DNA of 64,000 bases, from contig JABFYH010000115.1 of NCBI GenBank assembly GCA_013361335.1, positions 1 to 64,000 of the forward strand, given 5' to 3'. The position numbers were made by a program, and so were the translations under genes. Shown here piece after piece: positions 1 through 8,954 of the stretch (position 1 is the stretch's first letter; every line of letters begins with the position of its first letter). The stretch comes from Gemmatimonadaceae bacterium. GTDB taxonomy: Bacteria; Gemmatimonadota; Gemmatimonadetes; Gemmatimonadales; Gemmatimonadaceae. The notes beneath the pieces were generated by a model. The model saw nothing but the letters and a program-made list of their open reading frames with translations. It searched no databases and was not told the origin of the DNA.

Positions 1-1
1 C

Positions 2-1120
2 GACTGGTTCCTGCCGCGGCTCGGCGGGATCGAGCTGCACTTGCGCGATCTGGCGCTCGCGCTGCGGGCGCGGGGCGTCGACGCGCGGGTCGTCACGACG
101 ACGCGAGGGCCCGATCTGGTGGACGGCGTCCCCGTGCACCGCGTGCGCGCCGCGCTGTCTCCTGTCGGCGGGTTCGCCTTCACCCCCGCCGGCCTCGGGC
201 GCCTGGGTAGGATGCTCGACGCCGAGGGGTTCGACGTCATACATGCGCACGCGAGCGTCGTGTCGCCGGTGGCGTACACCGGCGCGCTCGCCGGCGTGCG
301 GATGGGGCTCCCGACGGTCCTGACTTTCCACTCCATGCTCCACCGGAGCGCGCTGCTGCTCGGCGCCAGCGAATCGCTGTTCGGGTGGATGGCCGATCGC
401 ATCGTGTTGAGTGCGGTGAGCAGCGTCGTCGCGTCGCAGGCCGTGCGGTGGCTGCCCGGGGCGGCGGTGGCGATTTTGCCGAACGGCATCAACACGGCCT
501 TCTGGCGCGACGGCATCGCACCGCGATCGCCCGGCAATGGCGGCGAGGTGACCGTCGTCTCGGCGATGCGGTTGTCGCGCAAGAAGCGGCCGACGACCCT
601 CCTCCGCGCCTTTGCCGCCGCGAGGCGGTTCGTGGGCGATGCACCGTCGATGCGGCTCGTGATCGCGGGCGACGGCCCCGATCGTGTCGCGCTCGCGCGA
701 GAAGCGATGGGGCTCGGCATCGGCGATCGGGTCGAGCTTCCCGGGCAGCTCAGCCGAGCTGCATTGCGGGAGCTCTATCAGCGTGCAGACATCTTCGTGC
801 TGCCCAGCGAGCGCGAGTCGTTCGGCATCGCCGCGCTGGAGGCGCGGGCCGCCGGCCTGCCGGTGATTGCCATGCTGGAAAGCGGCGCGCGCGACTTCGT
901 GCGCCAGGGCGTGGATGGTCTGCTCGCGCGCGGCGCGCGTGATCTCGCGCGGGCGATCGGGCGCCTCGCCGTGGACGGGCCCTTTCGTGAATACGTCGCG
1001 CGCCACAACGCCTCGGTGCCGCCACCCTACGACTGGGCGGAGGTGGCGGCGCTGCACGAGCGGATCTACGTGGCGGCGGGCGAGCTCCCCGCCGTGGCGC
1101 GCCGGGTGAGCCACCAGTAG
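2..1120 (+). CDS. Glycosyltransferase family 4, 5'-truncated by the window edge
   Basis: Frame is open from base 2 and reads DWFLPRLGGIELHLRDLALALRARG, a typical GT4 N-terminal GGxExH region, upstream of the ORF-track start at 41; the C-terminal half has E-S-F-G-x-x-x-x-E-A-x-A-x-G-x-P. Confidence 0.85.
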   Translation, partial: DWFLPRLGGIELHLRDLALALRARGVDARVVTTTRGPDLVDGVPVHRVRAALSPVGGFAFTPAGLGRLGRMLDAEGFDVIHAHASVVSPVAYTGALAGVRMGLPTVLTFHSMLHRSALLLGASESLFGWMADRIVLSAVSSVVASQAVRWLPGAAVAILPNGINTAFWRDGIAPRSPGNGGEVTVVSAMRLSRKKRPTTLLRAFAAARRFVGDAPSMRLVIAGDGPDRVALAREAMGLGIGDRVELPGQLSRAALRELYQRADIFVLPSERESFGIAALEARAAGLPVIAMLESGARDFVRQGVDGLLARGARDLARAIGRLAVDGPFREYVARHNASVPPPYDWAEVAALHERIYVAAGELPAVARRVSHQ

Positions 1121-2037
1121 CCAGGCAGCGCGAGCGCACCGAAGTAGCAGGCGTGCTGCACCAGCGCGATGCCGAGCGCGCGCTCCGGTGGGACGCCCAG
1201 ATAGGAGTAGGCGAGCACCACCGCCGCCTCGTACACGCCGAGGTTGCCCGGCACGAGCGGAAGCAGCGCCGCGAGGTTGACGGCGGCGAGGACGAGCAGC
1301 GCACTGACCGGCGGCAGCGCGACGCCGAAGGCGTGCTGGACACAGAGGATCGCCACCACCTCGGCGAGCTTCTTCGCGAGCGCGAGGCCGAGGGCCGCAC
1401 TGCTGCGAGAGGGCGAGCGGACCGGAGCCAGGGCGGTGCCGGCTGTTACGCCAGCCCGGACCAGGCGCGGCGGAAGCGATCGCCCCAACGCAGAGCTGCC
1501 GAGATGGCGCGCGTACCACGCCGCCCCGGCGACGATGAGCACGAGCAGGCCCACTCCGGCGGCGAGACCCTGCGCGCCGCGGGTCATCCAGGTCGGCAGG
1601 GTGACGGAAGCCGCCGCTCCCGCCAGCACGCAGAGCTTCGCGACGCCGACGAACAGCTGGTCCATCGCCAGCACCGAGAGGGCGCCCGCTCGACTCAGCG
1701 CGGCCTCGCTGACGAGGAAGTAGACCCCGGCGGCTTCACCGACGAGGAGGGGCGTGGTGTTCAGCACCGTGGAGGTCATCGCCACGACGCCGAGCATCGT
1801 CGCGAGCGAGGGGCGCGGCGTGCCGGATGCGAGCACCCGCCATTGCACCGCCCAGAGGGGAAGGATGGCAGCGAAGCAGAGCACGGCGAGCGCGATCCAC
1901 GCCGGCCGAGCGACGGCGAGCTCGGCGACGACGTGCGCGACGCTCAACTGCCGGATGGCGACGACGGCGAGCGCGGCCACTGCTGCGCCGGCGATCAGGC
2001 GGCGTGTGCGCCGGCTCGGCGCGGCCGCCGGCGTCAC
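1066..2037 (-). CDS. Lysylphosphatidylglycerol synthase-TM / UPF0104-like integral membrane protein
   Basis: Multiple TM segments; LLPLVPGNLGVYEAAVVLAYSYLGVP and PGYWWL motifs; GTG start overlaps the upstream deacetylase stop (GTGA) at 2037. Confidence 0.75.
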   Translation of the reverse strand: MTPAAAPSRRTRRLIAGAAVAALAVVAIRQLSVAHVVAELAVARPAWIALAVLCFAAILPLWAVQWRVLASGTPRPSLATMLGVVAMTSTVLNTTPLLVGEAAGVYFLVSEAALSRAGALSVLAMDQLFVGVAKLCVLAGAAASVTLPTWMTRGAQGLAAGVGLLVLIVAGAAWYARHLGSSALGRSLPPRLVRAGVTAGTALAPVRSPSRSSAALGLALAKKLAEVVAILCVQHAFGVALPPVSALLVLAAVNLAALLPLVPGNLGVYEAAVVLAYSYLGVPPERALGIALVQHACYFGALALPGYWWLTRRATAGSSPAAT

Positions 2038-2756
2038 GCCGCGGCCGCGGTGCGCGCCTCGAGCTCGCGCATCGTGACGAAGCTGGCGCCGGCGCGCTCG
2101 AAGAGCGTGATCACGTCGCGCAGACACCGGAGCGCCACCGGGCCGGTGCGGAAGCGGCAGTCGTAACGCAGATCCTCGTGCGTGAGATCGACGAACTCCC
2201 ACGGATGCACGAAGAGCACGACGGGATCCGCGAGGGCGAGCAGCCAGGGGTTGCGGACGAGGGCGGGGAGCCGCAGCACCGACGAGGTCATCGACGCCGG
2301 GATGCGCGTGAGCGTCGTCGGTACGCGCGGGGCGTGGTAGGAGCGCTTGTATTTCGCGAGCGACGAGTCGAGGGTGAACCCCGCCTCCTCGAGCAGACGC
2401 ACGTAGCGTTCGGGGAAGCGGAGGTACGGCGCGCGAAAGGAAGTCACCGGCGCGAAGGTCCGCAGCAGCCGCGCGGAGTCCGCGATCTCCCGGCGCGCGG
2501 TGGCCTCGTCGAGCTCGTCGAAGGCGGCGTGGGACACGCCATGGCACCCGAGCTCATGGCCGTCGCGCACGAGGGCGCGGACCGCATCGGGGTAGCGCGC
2601 CGCGACGTCGCCGGTCGTGAAGTACGTCGCGCGCACCCCGTGCTCGGCGAAGAGCGCGAGGAGTGCAGGGGCGCCCTGCTCGATGCCGCGAAAGGTCGTG
2701 TTCAGGTACGGCGGGCAGTCCGGCTCGAAATCGACGGTGAGGCAGACGCGTGGCAC
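2034..2756 (-). CDS. Polysaccharide deacetylase family protein (NodB-like)
   Basis: CLTVDFEPD, RATYFTTGDVA, GHELGCHGVSHAAF and SFRAPYLRF motifs. Confidence 0.85.
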   Translation of the reverse strand: MPRVCLTVDFEPDCPPYLNTTFRGIEQGAPALLALFAEHGVRATYFTTGDVAARYPDAVRALVRDGHELGCHGVSHAAFDELDEATARREIADSARLLRTFAPVTSFRAPYLRFPERYVRLLEEAGFTLDSSLAKYKRSYHAPRVPTTLTRIPASMTSSVLRLPALVRNPWLLALADPVVLFVHPWEFVDLTHEDLRYDCRFRTGPVALRCLRDVITLFERAGASFVTMRELEARTAAAA

Positions 2757-2776
2757 GGCGGGAAGGACGGAGGAGG

Positions 2777-2850
2777 TGGGCCCTGCTGGATTCGAACCAG
2801 CGACCGTCAGATTATGAGTCCGCTGCTCTAACCACCTGAGCTAAGGGCCC
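2777..2850 (-). tRNA. tRNA with CAU anticodon, most like tRNA-Ile2(CAU)
   Basis: Reverse complement GGGCCCT TA GCTC AGGTGGTTA GAGC A GCGGA CTCATAA TCTGA CGGTC GCTGG TTCGAAT CCAGC AGGGCCC A; cloverleaf folds with CAT anticodon; acceptor and T arm resemble bacterial tRNA-Ile2; complete CCA not encoded (ACCT). Confidence 0.9.
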
Positions 2851-2960
2851 GTGGCCGCGCCGTCGCGGCGCAGCGTCCGGAAAGGTACGCGGCGCGGCGC
2901 CACATTTCCAACTGGCGCCGGGCACTGTGCGTCGGCGTGGTGACCGGTCAGATTTGAGCG

Positions 2961-3998
2961 ATGATTGCTGTCGTGACCGGCTCGACGGGCTTCATCGGCT
3001 CGCATCTCGTGGACGCGCTGCTCGCTCGTGGCGACACGGTGCGGGCGCTGGTCCGCCCCGAGACGCCCATCGCGGCGCGCGACCCTCGCGTCGAACAGTT
3101 CGAGGCGGACCTGCTCGACGACCGGTCCGTGCGCGACTCGCGGGTGTGGGAGGGGGTGTCGCAGGTCTTTCATCTCGCCGGGGTGACGCGCGGGCGCACG
3201 CTCGCCCAGTTCCGCGCCGGCAACGTGTTTCCGACGGCGAACGTGCTCGCCGCGCTCGCGGCGCGACCGGGAAAGCGTCCGCACGTCGTGCTCGTCTCGT
3301 CGCAGGCGGCGGCGGGGCCGGCGTCGGCGCCCGACATGCCGCTGCGTGAGACCGACCGCCCGGTGCCGGTGGAAGCGTACGGCCGGAGCAAGCTGCAGGC
3401 GGAACAGGCGGTCGCGCGGTATCGTGACGACCTGCCGATCACGATCGTGCGTCCCGCCGCGGTCTATGGTCCGCGCGACCGCGACTTCCTGGCGGCATTC
3501 AAGCAGGCCAGCCGACGCGTCGCGCTGCATGCGGTGCCGCGGGATCATGCCTTCTCGGTGATCTACGTGTCCGACCTGGTGGCCGCGCTGCTCAAGGCCG
3601 CCGCGCTGCCGGTCACCGCGGGGCGCACGTACTTCGTCGCTGCGGAGGCGCCGATCACCTGGCAGCAGCTCTACGACGAGGTGGCCGCCGCCGCGGGTCG
3701 CCGCCCGATTCAGCTGCAGGTGCCGCGCTCCGCCGTGCGCGTCGCGGCGCACGCCGGCGACCTGCTGAGCACCTTCACGGGGCGCTCCACACTGCTCAAC
3801 CGCAACAAGGCGGCGCTCGCCCGGCCCAGGTGGTGGCTGTGCGATGCGTCACGCGCCCGCGCGGATCTCGAGTGGGATGCGACCGTGCCCCTGCAGGTTG
3901 GCGTGCGCGAGACATATAATTGGTACGTCGACGCCGGGTGGCTCCGTCCGCCGAAGCCCGAACCCACCGAGCGACCGCTGGAGGAACCGAAGGCGTGA
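2961..3998 (+). CDS. NAD(P)-dependent epimerase/dehydratase (extended SDR), candidate 3-ketosphinganine/3-ketoceramide reductase (CerR-like)
   Basis: TGSTGFIGSHLVDALL Rossmann motif, YGRSK catalytic motif; overlaps the FAAL-ACP-SPT fusion by 4 nt (GTGA). Confidence 0.8.
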   Translation: MIAVVTGSTGFIGSHLVDALLARGDTVRALVRPETPIAARDPRVEQFEADLLDDRSVRDSRVWEGVSQVFHLAGVTRGRTLAQFRAGNVFPTANVLAALAARPGKRPHVVLVSSQAAAGPASAPDMPLRETDRPVPVEAYGRSKLQAEQAVARYRDDLPITIVRPAAVYGPRDRDFLAAFKQASRRVALHAVPRDHAFSVIYVSDLVAALLKAAALPVTAGRTYFVAAEAPITWQQLYDEVAAAAGRRPIQLQVPRSAVRVAAHAGDLLSTFTGRSTLLNRNKAALARPRWWLCDASRARADLEWDATVPLQVGVRETYNWYVDAGWLRPPKPEPTERPLEEPKA

Positions 3999-6900
3999 GC
4001 GAAGGAGAGCTGTTGCGGGACGACGCTCGCGCCGCGGGCGTGCAGACGCTGGTGGACCTGCTCGAGTATCGAGCCGCGCGCCAACCGTCGCACGTCGTCT
4101 TCCGCTTCATCAACAGCGACGGCGGCGAGGAGGCGGGACTCACCTTCGCCGCGCTCCAGCGGCGCGCGCGCGCGATCGCGGTGCATCTCGCCGAGCACGT
4201 GATCCCGGGCGATCGCGTCGTGCTGCTCGTCCCTCCGGGACTCGAGTACGTGGCCGCCTTCTTCGGCTGCCTGTACGCCGGGGTCATCGCGGTGCCGGCG
4301 TATCCGCCCAACCCCCGCCGGGCCGACCCGCGCGTGGCGCGGATCGTGGCCGACTGCGGCGCGCGCATCGCGCTCGTCTCCGACGCGTTCATGGCGCGCC
4401 TCGACGGCTGGCTCGCGCTCACGCCCGATCTGAGCGCGCTCACCTGGCTCGACGCCGGCCGGCTCGCCGATGGGGACGCGACTGCGTGGCGCGCGCCGTC
4501 GTTGACCGGCCGCGCGCTCGCGATGCTGCAGTACACCTCGGGGTCCACGGGTGACCCACGCGGCGTGATGCTCTCGCACGCCAACCTGCTGCACAACTCC
4601 GCCGTCATCCATCGGGTGTCGGCGCATCGGACGCACGACAACGGGGTGTTCTGGCTGCCGCCCTTTCACGACATGGGGTTGATCGGCGGCATCCTCCAGC
4701 CGATCTACGCCGGGCTCTCCGCCGCGCTCATGGCGCCCGCCACCTTTCTTCAGCGACCGCTGCGCTGGCTTGAGGCGATGGCGCGGTACCGCGCGACGAC
4801 GAGCGGTGCCCCGAACTTCGCCTACGACCTGTGCGTCGAGCGCATCGGCGAGGCCGAGCGCGGGACGCTGGACCTGTCGCACTGGCGCACGTCGTTCAAC
4901 GGCGCCGAGCCGATTCGTGCCGACACGATCGAGCGCTTCTCGCAGGCCTTCGCCGCGAGCGGCTTGCGCCGCGACGTGATCCTGCCCTGCTACGGCCTGG
5001 CGGAGGGCACGCTGCTCGTGTCAGGGGGACCGGCGGAGCGAGCCCCGCTGATCGTGCCCGCCGACCGTCGCAGCCTGGAGTCCGGCGAGCTTCGCGCCCC
5101 CGACACGCCCGGCGCGAGCGCGATGACGCTCGTCGCGTCGGGTGAGCCGATCGCCGAGCAGACGGTGGCCATCGTCGATCCGGATACGGGAACGCGGTGC
5201 GGCAGCAACGAGATCGGCGAGATCTGGGTCGCCGGCCCCAGCGTCGCCGTGGGCTACTGGGAACGGCCGGAGGCGAGCGCCGCCACCTTCCACGCGCGCC
5301 TCGCCGGCTCCGGCCAGTCGTTCCTGCGCACCGGCGATCTCGGCGTCCTGATGCGGGGCCAGCTCATCGTCACCGGCCGACTGAAGGATCTCGTCATCCT
5401 CGACGGGCGAAACTACTACCCGCACGACATCGAGGTCGCCGCGGAGCGCAGCCATCCCGCGCTGCGTCCAGGCTTCACGGCGGCGTTCGGCGTTGCGGGC
5501 GACGGGCGCGAGCGACTCGTGCTCGTGGCCGAGGCGGCGCGCCAGCACAAGCCGGAGTCGGACAGCGCGCTCTTCCAGGCCATCCGCACCGAGCTGGCGG
5601 GCACGATCGGCGTCGTGCCGGACGAGATCGTGTTGATCCGGCAGAACACCATCCCGCGCACCTCGAGCGGCAAGATCCAGCGGCGCGCCTGCCGCGCCGC
5701 GTATCTCGGCGACGCGCTCGACGTCGTGGGCCGGTGGAAGATGCGGGGCAGCGACCTCGTGGCGCCGAACGACGCCATCACCGCCTTCGTGATCGACTGG
5801 GTGCGCGAAGAGCTCCAGGTCGATCCGGCGCGTCTCGATCCGCGCACGAAGTTGCGCGAGCTCGGCCTCGATTCGCTCGCCGTGACGCGCCTGATGGTGG
5901 CGCTCGAGGGGCGGTTCGGCCGGCGCATCGACCCGGCGCAGCTCTGGGAGCAGCCCGACATCGAGGCGCTGGCGCGCCACCTCGCCTCGCTCGACGGGCG
6001 CGGCACGCCGATGATGCCGGCGCGCGTCGCCGAGCGCCCGAGCTACGGACCGCCCTCGGCGGCGAGCACCGACGTGGCGCAATGGGGCGAGTACCGCACG
6101 CTCCGCAGCCGCCTCGACGCGCTCGCCGACCACGGCATCGCGAGCCCCTTCTTTCACGTGCACGAGGGGGTGACGGGCAGTGAGGCGGTCGTCGACGGCC
6201 GCACGCTGATCAACTTCGCGAACTACAACTACCTCGGCCTGTCCGGCGATGCGGACGTCACCTGCGCGGCGCAGGACGCGGTGGCGCGCTGGGGCAGCTC
6301 GGTCTCGGCGAGCCGCGTCGTGTCCGGCGAGCGGCCGGTACACCGCGAGCTGGAGCGCGAGATCGCCCGCTTCGTCGGCGCGGAGGACGCGGTCGTCTAC
6401 ATCGGCGGCGTGCCGGCGAACGTGTCCACCATCTCGCACCTCCTCGGCCCCGAGGACGTCGTGCTCTGCGATCAGCTCGTGCACAACAGCGCGATGCAGG
6501 GGGCGGAGTTCTCGGGCGCACGCCGGCTGGTGTTTCCGCACAACGACTGGGCGTCGCTCGACGCGATGCTGACACGGGTTCGCGGCCAGCACCGCCGCGC
6601 ACTCGTCGTCATCGAGGGAGTGTACAGCGCCGACGGCGACATCCCGGATCTCGGGCGGTTCGTCGAGGTCAAGGAGCGGCACCATGCGATGCTGATGGTC
6701 GACGAGGCGCACTCGATCGGCGTGCTGGGCGCGACGGGGCGGGGCATCGCCGAGCATGCCGGGGTCGATCCGCGCCGGGTCGAGATCTGGATGGGCACAC
6801 TGAGCAAGTCCCTCGCGAGCTGCGGCGGCTACATCGCCGGAAGCCGCGCCCTCGTGGAATACCTGAAGTACACGTCGCCCGGATTCGTCTACAGCGTCGG

Positions 6901-7309
6901 CATCCCGCCCAGCAACGCGGCCGCGGCGCTCGCCGCGCTCCGCAAGCTCGAGGCGGAGCCGGAGCGGGTGGTGCGCCTGCACGAACGCGCGGCGCGGTTC
7001 CTGGCGCTCTGCCGCCGCGCGGGGCTCGACACCGGCGCGAGCGGGGGGACACCGGTGATCCCCGTGATCGTCGGCGATTCACTGCGTGCCGCACGCCTGT
7101 CGGCGCTGCTCTTCGAGCGCGGGATCAACGTGCAGCCCATGGTCGCCCCGGCGGTGCCCGAGCATCTCGCCCGCCTGCGCTTCTTCATCGCGGCGACGCA
7201 CACCGACGAGCAGCTCGCGACGACGGTGACGACGCTGGTCGAGGCGCTCGCCGAGACGGAGCCGGACGCCGTCGACGTCGGGCGGACGGCGCAGGCGGTG
7301 CCGGCATGA
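3995..7309 (+). CDS. Trifunctional fusion: fatty acyl-AMP ligase (FAAL) - acyl carrier protein - PLP alpha-oxoamine synthase (serine palmitoyltransferase / AONS family)
   Basis: FAAL: LQYTSGSTGDPRGVMLSHANLL, WLPPFHDMGLIGGILQ, FLRTGDLG, RTSSGKIQRR; ACP: LRELGLDSLAVTRL (Ser codon at 5873-5875); oxoamine synthase: NFANYNYLGLSGD, MLMVDEAHSIGVLG, GTLSKSLASCGGYIAG (Lys codon at 6806-6808). GTG start chosen at 3995. Confidence 0.9.
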   Translation: MSEGELLRDDARAAGVQTLVDLLEYRAARQPSHVVFRFINSDGGEEAGLTFAALQRRARAIAVHLAEHVIPGDRVVLLVPPGLEYVAAFFGCLYAGVIAVPAYPPNPRRADPRVARIVADCGARIALVSDAFMARLDGWLALTPDLSALTWLDAGRLADGDATAWRAPSLTGRALAMLQYTSGSTGDPRGVMLSHANLLHNSAVIHRVSAHRTHDNGVFWLPPFHDMGLIGGILQPIYAGLSAALMAPATFLQRPLRWLEAMARYRATTSGAPNFAYDLCVERIGEAERGTLDLSHWRTSFNGAEPIRADTIERFSQAFAASGLRRDVILPCYGLAEGTLLVSGGPAERAPLIVPADRRSLESGELRAPDTPGASAMTLVASGEPIAEQTVAIVDPDTGTRCGSNEIGEIWVAGPSVAVGYWERPEASAATFHARLAGSGQSFLRTGDLGVLMRGQLIVTGRLKDLVILDGRNYYPHDIEVAAERSHPALRPGFTAAFGVAGDGRERLVLVAEAARQHKPESDSALFQAIRTELAGTIGVVPDEIVLIRQNTIPRTSSGKIQRRACRAAYLGDALDVVGRWKMRGSDLVAPNDAITAFVIDWVREELQVDPARLDPRTKLRELGLDSLAVTRLMVALEGRFGRRIDPAQLWEQPDIEALARHLASLDGRGTPMMPARVAERPSYGPPSAASTDVAQWGEYRTLRSRLDALADHGIASPFFHVHEGVTGSEAVVDGRTLINFANYNYLGLSGDADVTCAAQDAVARWGSSVSASRVVSGERPVHRELEREIARFVGAEDAVVYIGGVPANVSTISHLLGPEDVVLCDQLVHNSAMQGAEFSGARRLVFPHNDWASLDAMLTRVRGQHRRALVVIEGVYSADGDIPDLGRFVEVKERHHAMLMVDEAHSIGVLGATGRGIAEHAGVDPRRVEIWMGTLSKSLASCGGYIAGSRALVEYLKYTSPGFVYSVGIPPSNAAAALAALRKLEAEPERVVRLHERAARFLALCRRAGLDTGASGGTPVIPVIVGDSLRAARLSALLFERGINVQPMVAPAVPEHLARLRFFIAATHTDEQLATTVTTLVEALAETEPDAVDVGRTAQAVPA

Positions 7310-8106
7310 GCGGTGCCGCAGTCCGCTGGACCGTCGTCGACTGGCCGGCGACGGAGGTCTCCGCACGCCTCGCGACCCATGATGCCGTGATCTGCGCGGC
7401 GCCGCTGCATGCGACGGACGCCGAGGTGGCGCGCATGCTCCCGGTACTGTGCACGCGCGAGCGGGACCGGTTCGCGGGCTACACCAACGACGTCGTGGCG
7501 CGACGATTCGCGATGGGACGGGCGCTGCTGCGCGAGATCGTCGGCTGCGCGCTCGGCATCGCACCGGATGCGGTCACCCTGCACGAGGGGGTCCACGGCA
7601 AGCCGGTGCTGGCCGGCGCGCTGATGAGCCGCCCGCTCTGGTTCAGCGTCGCGCACTGCGAAGACCTGTTGCTGGTGGCGCTGAGCCGGACGTCGGACGT
7701 CGGCGTGGACCTCGAACGGGCACGCTCGATCGAGCAATGGGAGCGCGTGGCGGACCGGGTGCTGGCGCCGGTCGAGCGGGCGCAGCTTCAGCTGGCGGTG
7801 GACCGCGGCGAGGAGTCGGGGCGCGCCTTCCTGCGCTGCTGGTGTCGGGTGGAAGCGGAGCTCAAGGCGATCGGCTGCGGGATCGTCGGCCTCGAGGATC
7901 ATCGCGCGGGCCGACGTCCGCTTGGTCTGCGGGTGGTGGACCTGGATCCCCTGCCGCTGCCGGCGTCGATCGCCGCCGCGGGCGTGCGCTATCAGGCGGC
8001 GCTGGCGCTCTGCGCGCCGGGGCTGGAGAGCGCACGCCAGAGGGTGCTCGCCAGTCCCCAGGCGGCGAGGCCGACGATTCCACCGGCCAGGGCATCCACG
8101 GCGTAG
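7306..8106 (+). CDS. 4'-phosphopantetheinyl transferase (Sfp type)
   Basis: VGVDLERARS and FLRCWCRVEAELKAIGCGI motifs; starts 4 nt before the fusion-gene stop. Confidence 0.85.
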   Translation: MSGAAVRWTVVDWPATEVSARLATHDAVICAAPLHATDAEVARMLPVLCTRERDRFAGYTNDVVARRFAMGRALLREIVGCALGIAPDAVTLHEGVHGKPVLAGALMSRPLWFSVAHCEDLLLVALSRTSDVGVDLERARSIEQWERVADRVLAPVERAQLQLAVDRGEESGRAFLRCWCRVEAELKAIGCGIVGLEDHRAGRRPLGLRVVDLDPLPLPASIAAAGVRYQAALALCAPGLESARQRVLASPQAARPTIPPARASTA

Positions 8107-8897
8107 TGGAATCCGCCGTACACCGTCCCCAGCGCGAGACCGCAGGTCAGCAGCGCGATCACCACGCCGAGACGGCGCTGGAAGCGCAACGCGCAGAGCG
8201 ACGCGACCACGGACGCCGCGACGTGTGACGACGGAAAGGCTGTCCCGCGCGACGAGCCCGCGGCCAGCAGATGGAGGACCGCCGCGCGCACCGGGCCGTC
8301 CGGGGCGGCCGCCGCACCGACGAGATAGCGGGGACCGTCGACGGGAAAGACGAGGTACGTGAGGAAGCACGCGGCGTACACCAGCACGAGGGCGAGCATC
8401 GTCCGCGCGTAGTCCGTGCGCCGGCCGCGCAGGTAGAGGACGAGCGGCGGCAGGAGGACGAGCAGATAGTACGAAGCGTACGCCAGGTGCAGCGTCTCGC
8501 TCACCAGCAGCGACGGCAGGCTCGGCGCCCAGGTCGCGGACGGGTTCGACGGGAAGAGGCTGCGCTCCCAGCCGACGACGATCGCATCGGCGTGCGGGCG
8601 TCCGAATGCGGGGATGAGCCACCGCAGCTCGACGTACAGAAAGGCGCCGACCGCGAGCGGCAGCAGATCGCGCAGCCGGCGCAGGCGAGGCCGCGTGGTG
8701 GCGGCCAGCCCCGCCGCCGCGCCAAGGAGCGCGAGGTGCACCAGCAGCGCGCGGGGGTCACCGGTCGCACGCGCGCCGAGGAGGGCGGGCCACGCGGTCA
8801 GCGCGAGATACACGGCGATCAGCACCAGCGACGCACCGATCGTCCGGTCGGCCGTCGCGCCGCGTCGTGCCGGCGAGGCGGCGGTGAGGGCGTTCAT
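7992..8897 (-). CDS. PAP2-superfamily integral membrane protein, Aur1/inositolphosphotransferase-like
   Basis: YLVFPVDGPRY, GTAFPSSHVAASV and GTVYGGFHYAVDALAGGIVG motifs in a multi-TM protein. Confidence 0.8.
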   Translation of the reverse strand: MNALTAASPARRGATADRTIGASLVLIAVYLALTAWPALLGARATGDPRALLVHLALLGAAAGLAATTRPRLRRLRDLLPLAVGAFLYVELRWLIPAFGRPHADAIVVGWERSLFPSNPSATWAPSLPSLLVSETLHLAYASYYLLVLLPPLVLYLRGRRTDYARTMLALVLVYAACFLTYLVFPVDGPRYLVGAAAAPDGPVRAAVLHLLAAGSSRGTAFPSSHVAASVVASLCALRFQRRLGVVIALLTCGLALGTVYGGFHYAVDALAGGIVGLAAWGLASTLWRALSSPGAQSASAA

Positions 8898-8954
8898 CGG
8901 AGCGCAGTATTACACTACGCGCAGCGCAGTGAAAGTGGACTCGGACCACCTCTC

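Noticed and set aside
3915-3920. Perfect TATAAT
   Set aside because: Encodes Tyr-Asn within the CerR-like C-terminus and has no -35 at suitable spacing; likely coincidental.
5021-6982. 653-aa minus-strand ORF
   Set aside because: Antisense shadow of the FAAL-ACP-SPT fusion gene, no domain recognised.
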